Positions 24,330 to 33,697 of a stretch of 64,000 bases of DNA are shown here, piece after piece. The notes under the pieces were generated by a model. The model was not told the DNA's origin. It did not search any database and saw nothing but the letters and a program-made list of their open reading frames with translations. Source of the DNA: Morella rubra (taxonomy: Eukaryota > Streptophyta > Magnoliopsida > Fagales > Myricaceae); the NCBI GenBank assembly GCA_003952965.2, contig CM025852.1, positions 11,907,440 through 11,971,439 on the forward strand, given 5' to 3'. Both the position numbers and the translations under genes were made by a program. Within the stretch, counting starts at the first letter, position 1, and every line of letters starts with the position of its first letter.

Positions 24330-25640
24330 GTATTTTGGCATCCCCTTGTTTGGTTTAATGGTAATGTGCCAAGGTTTTCTTTTTATCTTACGACTGGCAA
24401 TTCGAGGAAGACTTAGTACTATGAATAGACTCATGGAACACGGGTTAATTTAAGATGCTAGCTGTTGCTTCTGTGAAGCTAGCTAGGGATGAAAATATTA
24501 ATCATTTGTTTTGTGAATGTAGTTTTGCTAGCAAAATCTGGACGCTCCTGGGGGACAAATGTCATTTTCCCCGTGTCAAGAGAAGATGGGATGAAACTGT
24601 GACCTGGTGTGCTGAAGGTTTTAAAGGGAAATCTTTGAGCGCAAAGGTGAACCGATTGGTGCTCTTAGTCAAGGGTGAACAAAAATTCCGGCCAAAATTA
24701 AAATTCTAGGTTTCGATTTTGGTTCCGTAATTCTGGTTTTGATTCCAACACATGCTGAAAACTGGAATGTATTTTTTGCATTTTTTGTAATCGAAATCAG
24801 AACTGGAAATTCTGGCGAAATAAACAAAATTTTTGGTTCCGAATTTTTTTTTTAAAATTATTTTAAAAAAATATACCTCAAAATAGTGTAATTTTACTTT
24901 AGATTTTGGGTGAACTTTTATTTTATTTTAGATAGAGTTTAAAACATTGTAATTTTAAAATAGGGCTCAAAACCCTTTTTTATGCCCATAATTTTAGAAT
25001 GTTGTAATTTTATTTTAGATGAATTTTTATTTTATATTTTATTTTATTTAATTAATTAATGTGTATAACAAAATAATTTATGCAAAATTTCAGCTCAAAA
25101 TACCTAATGGGCTTATTAGGGCCCCAAAAAATCTAACAAAAAAGCTCACATAATGAAATCGGAACTTCTGGTTCTAATTATGAAAATTTTAGTTTCGTTC
25201 CGGTTTTGTCCGTTCTGGCACCCACATCTACTTTCAGCTACCCTATCTGGTGAGAGAGAGATGTTTAGCAACATAGTGCGCAAACTTGTTCATGTGTACC
25301 TCGAGATTGTTTCCTATGTGAGAGCAAGAGCCTCTTCCTTTGAGAAAGTGAAGAGGACACAGCGCAAGTTGGTGATTCTAGCTTGCTCGGACTGACCGAT
25401 TCAGATGCTTGATGGTGGGTGATGCACCCATGGTGTTTATTTGAAATACTATTTTGTTTGTTTGCTTTGCTCTGTTGTTCTGTTCTTGTGAACTTGCATT
25501 GAGTTTGTGTGTTCTTGTTTACCTTCTTGCTTGGGGGGAGGTGTGTTCTATTTTGGCAACTCCTATAACTTAAACTCAGGTTGGTGTTCAACCCTTTTGG
25601 GAATATGTACTAACAGGTTAACCAAAAAAGAAGAAGTAAT
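24330..25640 (+). mobile_element. L1-type LINE 3' part (zf-RVT domain and ORF2 tail), split by an insertion
   Basis: Plus-strand translation gives VWFNGNVPRFSFYL, MNRLMEHGLI, then DENINHLFCECSFASKIWT. This is the zinc-binding reverse-transcriptase domain (zf-RVT) with its Cys/His pattern and the IW ending. The frame shifts and has stops. After a 0.56-kb insertion (24671-25230) the ORF2 tail resumes (SATLSGEREMFSNIVRKLV, EIVSYVRARASSF), followed by a 3' UTR-like stretch ending AACCAAAAAAGAAG near 25640. It is dead. Confidence 0.7.
24671..25230. mobile_element. hAT-like non-autonomous element inserted in the LINE
   Basis: The left end reads AAGGGTGAACAAAAATTCCGG and the right end CCGTTCTGGCACCCACATCTA. 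Read as complements, the ends share GGGTG and a run of pur/pyr-rich 'gaaccagaaattcc' words, a pattern seen in decayed hAT elements. The two flanks join into one LINE reading frame, which supports insertion. An 8-bp target duplication is only partly visible (about 5 of 8). Confidence 0.5.
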
Positions 25641-26876
25641 GCCGTTAAAAGACATTTTCACTAGTGGTCGTAAAAAATGCCACTCGACTTATGGCGACGG
25701 AGATCCAGCTATAATTTGCAAATGCTACTGGGTGATCGCTAGCGTTTTTCTTAGGATTTCTGTGGCGATTTTCGGCCGCTGCTGAAGGCTATTTTTTATT
25801 AGCGACACTTGGACCAAATATGTTGGTAGTCAAATTACAACTCAAAGTTGGAATTTATTTGGTACGAGATTAAGCCAATATGCAACTAAATTCTAACAAA
25901 ACCAATGAAGGAAGTAGTCAATGTGTGTTTCTTTTTTGAGATAAATATAATTTACACCCGTCAAATATGAGGTTTTGATATTTTATACCTCAAATTATTA
26001 TTTTTGTCACATTACATTCATCAACTATTAATTTCAGACACTTTATACCTTACGGTCGGTTTGTTTGCTTGTAGAATAAATTTTTTAATTTGTTTTACTT
26101 GTTTTCAGATATTTGTCAGCACCTGAAACTAAAGTCGAAGTAAAAAGTTTTTACGTCAACAGTAAAATTTATTATTTTTCAGAAAACAAATTAAGTTCAA
26201 ATTTTCGTAAACTAAATGTTTCTTGGGGAACATCATAACGCTCATAATCTATTGGCAAAAATCAATAGGCCAACTCATGTTTCAAAATGTTTTATTTTGT
26301 CCCATATGTTTTAAAAATAATCAATTTTCTCCTTTTTTTTATTTGCTGTTAAACCACGTATAAAATGACAGAAATTGCCCCTCCAAGAAAAAATCGCTAA
26401 AAATATTTAAAAAATCTTTTTAAAAATAAAAAAATGCTATATAAATAAAAAGTAATTTTTTTAAAAAACAAAAAAGGAAATTCAATTTTTGGTCACTAGG
26501 TTTTGCCCCATTTTACAAATTAGTCACTAGGTTTACTTTTTTTTTTTTAGTTTTCAGTCACTAACTTTATGCCCTTGTAAATAATTAGTTCTTTTGTCAG
26601 TTGATCGTTGCTTTGACTATTTGGAACAATGTCCACGTCAGCTGCCTAATTACCTTGTCACCCAAATATTTCCACGTCACTTTCCGCCTCAGCACTCACA
26701 TTCAAAAATGACAGACAATATTTTTCAAAACACTGTGCAAGCAAGCAATCCACATCGTTTTTACCAACCCACACTAAGACTAAACATTGGTTGCGGTCTT
26801 CTTTGCAATTGTTATTACACAGAAGAGTAAGTGGAGGTTCTGGTATCTGTGGGTGGTTGGGTCTGTGCTTGGAGTA

Positions 26877-28179
26877 TGTAGCACCCCGAATTTTCTTATT
26901 ATTAATAAAATATTTATTTTAATTGGATTTTGAATTTTGAATTATTTGAAAAAGTTATCTTGTTTTAAAGTTTGAAATATTGATTTGATTTGAAAAGTTA
27001 TATTTTTAAAAATATTTGAAATTTAAAGAAGAGATGGTTTATCTTTATCTCTTTAGATTTTAAAGTTTTGAATTTAAATACTTCTTTTGAATTTTAAAAT
27101 GGATAGCAATCCAATTTTATCATATTTAGAGTTCTTTAAAAAGGGTTGCAATCTAGTCTTTTATAAATCCTTTACTAGTCTTTGTGATGCGTATTGATTG
27201 GGAGAATGAGAAATCAAGCGTCTTTTCTTAGGTTCTAATATAGTTTCTTGAGGTCTTGGAGATTAATTGATAAAGGGTTCAAGTATTATGAAGGGCGAGG
27301 TAAGCAGGGTAATTATGCTAGATTTTCTTAAAAGACTGAAGTGATATTTGATAATTGCATGTTTTATTAAAAAACCTCGAAGTTTTATGTGCATTACATT
27401 ATGATAAAATTGTCAAATATTATAGCATAAAATGTGTAAACATGAGCCTATTTTTATGTTCAATGATATTACATGATGTTTTCAGTGTTTAAATAATGCT
27501 TTTTGTTATTTATTGTTATTTAAGATTTGTGCATTATGTTTCATAAAAAGAATAGAAAGATGCAAAGTTCAAAGTGATGTTTATAGTATGATATTTTATG
27601 TGTTTTCAAACCCTGAGGCCAGAGTTCAAAGTTACATCAATTGGTACAGTGAGTGTGCAAGGAGTCTATGGACTGCACAATTATATCATAGGGGAAAATG
27701 TAACCTACAGTTATTGCCAAAAGGATTTTCTATAGTATTATTATGAAAAATAAAAGTTGTTTTACAGTGATAGTTATACATTATTTGGATTGAGATTTAC
27801 AATTTTCTATTGATTTTTACTTTTTAAATGTAAATGTGGCTCTTGAAATGCACCATAGCATTGTCACACTCACCCCCTTAAATATTCTCTCCTTTTAGAT
27901 GATATTTAGGAGCATGTCGAGAGTCGTGTTAGATGGAGTCTAGGTGGTGGGTAGCTGAGAGAAGGCTTAAGAATTTTAGTTAGACCTAGTGTTTTGTCTG
28001 TAATTTTTCAGTTTTTGAAGATTTTGAAATGAAGTGTTTTTATTCAATTGTTTCAAAGTTTTAAATGTGATTTTGTTATCAAGATTGTTTATTTTGTGAT
28101 AACTTATTTATATTCCCATTTTTTTTACTAGTTTTACGCGTAGAAGTAACCCCTAATTGTCGGGGTTCAGAGCGTTACA
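26877..28179. mobile_element. Solo LTR
   Basis: Starts TGTAGCACCCCGAATTTT and ends TCGGGGTTCAGAGCGTTACA, with TG...CA ends and complementary CCCCGA/TCGGGG subtermini, a common plant LTR form. The flanks GAGTA (26872-26876) and GAGTT (28180-28184) match at four of five bases, as expected for an old 5-bp target duplication. No internal retroelement genes are present, hence solo LTR. Confidence 0.62.
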
Positions 28180-29120
28180 GAGTTTTTGGGATGGTAGTGG
28201 TGGGTTATGCCGTGATGGTGTCTGCCAGGATTCTGAAGACAAAGAAGATTCAAGTAATGGAAAAACAAGCTCAGGATGATTTGATCCTTGAAAGTAGATG
28301 GGTTGGTGTACAGGAAATTTCATCTGTAGCAACGCTAGTTTTCGTTGCCTAAAGTATAGAATACAGTCTCTAAAAGCATTTGTCGATGTGAACCAGTCAT
28401 CAAGGCTTTCGTTGAGATTGCCTCGTCGGACTAGCTTTCACCAACGACATACTGTTATGTTGGGGCTAGTCTTTACCAACGCCACATTGCCACAATCCTT
28501 TAGCAATGATAGAATATTAGCCTTGGGACTAACCTTTACCAATGACAAATTTTTTTGCAGGGACAAACCTAAACCAATGACATATTATGGCAGGTAAAAA
28601 TTCATTTGTTCAACCATTTTTTTCGTAGGGATTAGTCTGTACAACTGACATATTATCACTTTTTTACCACTTCTTAACCAACGCAAGTTGTTACAAGAGA
28701 ACAGCAGCCACCAAAACCCATTCATGATATAATACACAACTACACAAGATCACACATTACACTGTATCATAGAAACATCAACATAACTTTACAATTTATG
28801 CTTCATGAATAACCCTAAAAGCCTTACAAATGTTCAAAGTATCGTCATGGTCCTAACGTACCAACCAAGGTTTATACATCTTGTAAATGAAAATAGCGTA
28901 TTACATGCTCAAATGTCACAAATTCACCCCATAAGCTCAGGATTGAGAGATCAACATTACAGATACTAAGACACTTGCATACACAAATAGTCACCGCTCC
29001 ATGATTCACTAATTTCTGCCAATTAAGCTGCCGTTTGGGATAGATACAAAACCTGTCGACAGAAAGTAGAGTGGAAACAATGAATCAATACAGCCAAGCC
29101 AACACAACTTTTTTACTTGG
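28180..29120. other. Filler of the nested element; short degenerate repeats
   Basis: 28420-28680 repeats a loose motif (GACTAGCTTTCACCAACGAC, CTAGTCTTTACCAACGCCAC, ACTAACCTTTACCAATGACA) four to five times, which resembles transposon subterminal repeats. 28700-29120 shows no clear gene. A minus-strand block near 29010-29060 has an acceptor-like CTGTCGACAG followed by a short open frame to a stop, too short to assign. Confidence 0.4.
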
Positions 29121-29748
29121 GTGTTCAGCCAATCTTAGGTACCTTCAATATCAGAGATCCGTTGCAATGGTAAGTCATAGATTCACCAAGCTATTGGTAT
29201 ACCCTGTAATTGATAATTTTAAAACAAGGAATGGCAGATAGAAAATAAAAATAGCATAACACCATAAGTTTTATTCTATTGAAACACGTAACAGAGACAA
29301 GAAGCACAATTACAAATTTTTGTGCGGAAAGTGCATAACTTAGTGGCTAAACTTGTCCCAATTGAACATAGAGGTCTTCCATAATAAAAACAAAGTTTTT
29401 ACAGTTTTATATATGCAGGTGTTTAGCCAATCTTAGGTACCTTCAATATCAGAGATCCGTTGCAATGGTAAGTCATAGATTCACCAAGCAATTGGTATAC
29501 CCTGTAATTGATAGTTTTAAAACAAGGAATGGTAGATAGAAAATAAAAGTAACATAACACCATAAGTTTTATTCTATTGCAACACGAAACAGAGACATGA
29601 ATTATAAAAAAAAAAAAAAAAAAACAGAGACAAGAAGCACAATTACAAATTTTTGTGCGGAAAGTGCAGAACTTAGTGGCTAAACTTGTCCCAATTGAAC
29701 ATAGAGGTCTTCCATAATAAAAACAAAGTTTTTACAGTTTTATATATG
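29121..29748. repeat. Tandem duplication with a 298-bp unit
   Basis: The block beginning TTCAGCCAATCTTAGGTACC (29123) recurs as TTTAGCCAATCTTAGGTACC (29421) and stays nearly identical through TTTACAGTTTTATATATGCA. The second copy has an extra A-run and a short repeated segment near 29600-29630. Low divergence indicates a recent duplication. Non-coding. Confidence 0.85.
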
Positions 29749-30390
29749 CATTTCTAGAACTTAACCATCACACACTATCATGCATCAACCGTATGTATCA
29801 CTTCATTATAGTTATGAGGACAAAATATTACACCCTTCATAGAGATGTAAAAATGATCCAGCACACCTGATGGTTTTCGGACTCTACTTTTGCTTTTGCA
29901 GTTCCCTTTAATAAATTGCAATTAAAAGCCCCTGTCCATTATGTATTTAAAAGCCCAAGTATAAACCAATTACATTGAATATGGCAACCAAACTCAAAAT
30001 TCAGCCAAATTTTGGTCACCCGGAATTGATTTGTACCTCAAACAAAAACTGACAATGGATTTTTCAGAGTGCTTGTTGAACACAAGTGAAGTTGGGTGCT
30101 CCTAAACTGAGCTGAGTAATCCTGCAAATGCTGCTCGATGGCGGCTTCCATCTACATCGGTGAACCGATGACATTAATCTGGACAACCTTCGGAAAGGTG
30201 TTGACGAGATAATGCCTCACCGCGCACGGCCTTGCCTTGTGTGTGCTCTAGTAGCAGTGGGTTTAATGGATCTCATCAGTGGGGAGAAAGGCTTTTAGTT
30301 GAAGGCTCTGTTTCGAGTAATAGATCCTTTAACATCTACTGTTCTGATCTGTTGAAATAGCGACAAAGTACGAACCCAAAGAGAGTGCCG
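29749..30390. other. Filler of the nested element, no gene
   Basis: 30120-30330 is GC-richer (GATGGCGGCTTCCATCTACA) and might be captured host sequence. No domain is recognised. Confidence 0.35.
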
Positions 30391-31650
30391 CTGACGTGGA
30401 AAAAATTTGGATGACAAGGCAAGCCTACTTCTCGTCAGTCAAAGCAACGGTCAATTGATAGAAGGATTAATTACTTACAAGGGCATTAACTCAGTAACTG
30501 AAAACTGAAAAAATTAAACTTAATGACTAGTTCGTAAAAAGGGGCAAAACCTAGTGACTAAAAATTAAATTTCTCAAATAAAAATATTGAAACTATATTC
30601 AAAAATTGAAAAAATAATTAAAAAATATAGATTACATATTTTTATTCTTATTTACATATCATTAAATTTAATATTTTTATTTAAAAACATTATTTTTTAT
30701 ATCATTATTTTTATTATTTATGAATTGTTATATATTTTTAGTCATTTTATCTTGGAGGGGCATTCCGGTTTATTTATACGTAGTTCAAAGGGATCATTTA
30801 TTATTTTTAAAATATATGAGGCAAAATTAAACTTAGTGACTAATTCGTAAAAGGGGGCAAAACCTAGTGACAAAAATTGAATTTCTCAAATAAAAATATT
30901 GAAACTATGTTTCATGAAAATTGAAGAAATAAATTAAAAAATATAGATTACTTATTTTTTATTCTTATTTACATATCATTAAATTTAATATTTTTATTTA
31001 AAAACATTATTTTTTATTATTTATGAATTTTTTTAATATTTTTAGTCATTTTATTTTGAAGGGGCATTTCGGTTATTTTACACATAGTTCAAAGGGAGGG
31101 ATTTATTATTTTTAAAATATATGAGGCAGAATAAAACATTTTGAAACTTTGAGGGGGGTTTATTGACTTTTGCCCATAGATATAGGGCGTACTATGATGT
31201 TCCGACCAAAAAACCTTAGGTTATTAAAATTTCGAGCTTAGGTTGTGTTTCTAGAAAATAATAAAGCTTCTTTCGTTGAATTGAAATTGTTTTACTTTGA
31301 CATCATTTTCAGGTGCTTGCGAAATATCTGAAAACAAGTAAAACAAATTATAAAATTTATTTTAGAAGCAAACAAACTGACCCTAATAGTTAAAAATTGT
31401 TAAAAAAATTCATCAATTTGAGCAAAAAGTGATTTTTGCCTTGTAAAATGACAATTTTATTCACATAAGTTTTTTGCCGGAAACATTTTTATGTGAGGAA
31501 AATCATAATTTTAGAAGCTGAAAACTCATTTCTGTTCGAATTGATGAAAAATTTTAACAAAAGGTGCAAAACATTTTAAATCAATAGTAGGTTAATGCAA
31601 TGTGCACAAATAACAATTTTAGGTGTAAAGTGTTAAGATCCCATAATTAA

Positions 31651-31827
31651 GGGGGTGTTTGTTTCCCCAATATTTTGGGGCACCAAAATTTTCAACAAAA
31701 TAAACACACTCTAAAATTTTAACTTTTACACATACACACTTCCTTTTCACAAACCCAATAAATCTCAATAAAGTAAAGATTCTAAAATTTCGGGAATATT
31801 TCCTAAAATTTTAGCAAACAAACACCC
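31651..31827. mobile_element. Tourist-like MITE, 177 bp
   Basis: Ends GGGGGTGTTTGTTTCC and (complement) GGGTGTTTGTTTGCTAAAA, flanked on both sides by TTAA (31647-31650, 31828-31831). GGG-TGTTTG termini with a TTA/TAA-containing target are typical of PIF/Harbinger-derived MITEs. It abuts the right end of the outer shell at 31650. Confidence 0.68.
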
Positions 31828-32025
31828 TTAAATAATACAAATTGTATTTATCTTTTTTATTTAATTAGATTTGCGAAGCCAAACTTACAGCGGTATATAT
31901 ATTGTCGGTAGTAATTTCTTTTTCAGCTTTATGTTTTTCTTCCCAGAGGAAATTGCAATGGCCGGGAAAGGAACGACACGGAACCGAATGAATAAGAAAG
32001 TGTAACAAAGGAATAAAGAGTAAAA

Positions 32026-32590
32026 TTAAGGAGGATAAAGAAAGATTTGGTGTTCTTTTGCTTTAATACTGTGCCGTACATGCTGTTTGTGCTTTCACTT
32101 TTATAGAGAACCACGTGATAGCTGGCTTGCCTTCCTTCTCTAATTTCAAATTGTACGAGTTCCACGTCTTTTGGGTTGGACCCAAGAGGAAGACCTCCCG
32201 TCGAACATGACATTCTTTTCACTTTATGTAACAATATATTCCTTGATAATGTAGGTCCAATGAAATCATGCTGTTTGTTCTTTCACTTTTAAAGAACCAT
32301 TTGATATCGTTCTTCCTTTTCTCTTTTCAAATTTCAGGGCGTAAAACACGGCCGGGGATGATTTATCCTTCAGCAAGCTGTGGCCGGAACGTACTTCGCT
32401 TGAGATATATCCAGCGTGAAAAAGATGGGGGATGATTCATCCGTCTGCAAGATGTGGAACATACTTCGGTTGAGTTCCACGTCTTGTGGGCTCCGGCCAA
32501 GAGGAAAATCTCCCGTTCAACATGAAGTTCTTTTCACTTTGTGAAGCAGTATAGTCCTGGACATAATATATTGGAGTCTCATCCCAATTG
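32026..32590 (+). repeat. Two upstream blocks duplicated from an ankyrin-locus promoter region
   Basis: Block 1 (32060-32265) and block 2 (32266-32590) share TTTCACTTTTA(A/T)AGA, GAGTTCCACGTCTT(T/G)TGGG, AAGAGGAA(G/A)A(C/T)CTCCCGT and TTCTTTTCACTTT. A third copy lies at 61085-61345, upstream of the second ankyrin gene. They are probably remnants of 5' flanks duplicated with the gene. Block 1 carries CCACGTGATAG (G-box-like core CACGTG). Confidence 0.65.
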
Positions 32591-33460
32591 GAGCTTTCAT
32601 CATGTTAATCACAAAGCTAATTTTGTACCTCACAACGTAGCCCAATAGTTACAGGTGAAGCCCGCGCTAAGCAGGGAAAGAATCCCTCATTAAAATTATT
32701 TGCCCTCACCTCACTGACCATAGTCTACTTTTGGTGGTGATGTTTGGTTAGCAATTTTTTGAACTTTTTTAGAAAAATTTTCAAAAAGCCAAATTTTTTA
32801 CGATCAAAACATCAAAATCTCAAAATTATTAAACAAATTCTAATATCTTTTCACATTAACTTCAATAAAAAAAAGACATTAAATCTTTTCTCCTCACATT
32901 TTAACAAACTCAATACTTCAGAATTAAAATTTTTTATCTATTCTTATCTCTTTTCACTTTTTAACAAATTTCAATAAAAATCATTTTACAATCAAAGATT
33001 CGTAAACTTTTTTACCAACTCTTTACAAACCCCTCATATAAAGTCAAAATCTCAAATTTTTCTCCTACAAACTCAAAATTCTTAACAATTTTGCTTCCCT
33101 GATGTCACCTTAAAGTAATCATGTAGATATCATAAACCAAAAGGGGAAATAAGCGGTGCACTCTCATGCCTATAAGAGGGGCAAATACGCATTCCATTGA
33201 TCCTAGGATGCTACCTATACACTCACCCCAAAAACTTACTTAGACATCGGACTAGTCTCATTCAAATGGTGACTCTAGCCTTATTTTTTACTCTCTTGCA
33301 ACATCGTTCTTAATCTTGAAGATGTTGGGAAAGAGACCATGGTTCATGCTGGGCCAGACATTATTAGGCATCATCAAGATCCTAGCTAGCAAGGATGATG
33401 TATAATTGTACTTTATTGTTTGGGAAAAGTAAAGTCATATTGGTGTCTTTTGTAGGCAAG
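32591..33460. other. Upstream of ankyrin gene A, MITE-like AT-rich stretch
   Basis: 32735-33115 is AT-rich and has loosely inverted ends (GGTGATGTTTGGTTAGCAAT on the left, TTTTGCTTCCCTGATGTCACC on the right), which suggests an old MITE. 33116-33460 shows no gene. Confidence 0.35.
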
Positions 33461-33606
33461 GTTGAACTCCAAGAAGAGGTACTCTTACTTTGGAAGCCAC
33501 ACGCACAAAGTGTGGAATGAGTTTTTCTCTTTCGAGGGAGGTGTTTGTGCGCGCGCGCCTGTATGAGTTGTAATGTGGCAGTGGCACAGGACTCGATTTC
33601 TAGGAC

Positions 33607-33613
33607 TATAAAT
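33607..33613 (+). promoter_or_regulatory. TATA box of ankyrin gene A
   Basis: TATAAAT lies 91 bp before the ATG at 33698. The paralogue has the same box 91 bp before its ATG. The surrounding promoter sequence is conserved between the two loci. A (GC)5-like GCGCGCGCGC run lies about 55 bp upstream. Confidence 0.65.
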
Positions 33614-33697
33614 TAATATCCCAACCGCAGTATCACCAGCTGCCATCTATCCATTTTTTGTAGCTTCCTTGTTCTCAGTATAGTAGCAGGAGAGAAA

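Larger units (their letters stand above)
26480..30572. mobile_element. Inner long-TIR element (Mutator-like architecture)
   Basis: GAAATTCAATTTTTGGTCAC at 26481 begins an arm of about 170 bp. It includes TCACTAGGTTTTGCCCC and GCCCTTGTAAATAATTAGTT. Its inverted copy ends at about 30570 (GACTAAAAATTAAATTTC). Long arms with non-coding or captured filler resemble Mutator-like or Pack-MULE elements. The filler holds the solo LTR and the 29121 tandem duplication. I recognise no host gene in it with certainty. Confidence 0.55.
26250..31195. mobile_element. Third-level long-inverted-repeat element
   Basis: Left arm 26250-26480 (CTATTGGCAAAAATCAATAG, TTTCAAAATGTTTTATTTTG) has its inverted partner at about 30870-31195 (AATAAAACATTTTGAAACTT, TATTGACTTTTGCCCATAG). 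The right arm is partly duplicated: about 310 bp around 30520-30830 recurs at 30830-31135. No transposase gene is seen. Confidence 0.55.
26053..31381. mobile_element. Second-level inverted-repeat element
   Basis: Left arm 26053-26145 starts GGTCGGTTTGTTTGCTTGTA and includes TTGTTTTACTTGTTTTCAGA. Right arm 31290-31381 is its inverted copy (CAGGTGCTTGCGAAATATCT ... AAGCAAACAAACTGACC). The arms match over about 90 bp. GGTC(A/G)GTTTGTTTG ends with a TA-rich flank (TTA left, TAA right) suggest PIF/Harbinger-Tourist relationship, but the flanks are not an exact duplication. Confidence 0.6.
25940..31650. mobile_element. Outer MITE shell split by nested insertions
   Basis: The left remnant (25940-26052: TTTACACC..., TTCAGACACTTTATACC) and right remnant (31382-31650: ...AAAATTTTAACAAAAGGTGCA, TTTTAGGTGTAAAG) are the two halves of a MITE of the 23440 family, now 5.3 kb apart. 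The terminal inverted repeats TTTACACC/GGTGTAAA are still readable. Confidence 0.6.

Noticed and set aside
30587..30850. Hydrophobic Ile/Phe-rich frame of 87 residues
   Set aside because: AT-rich transposon arm, duplicated immediately downstream with frame breaks; composition explains it.
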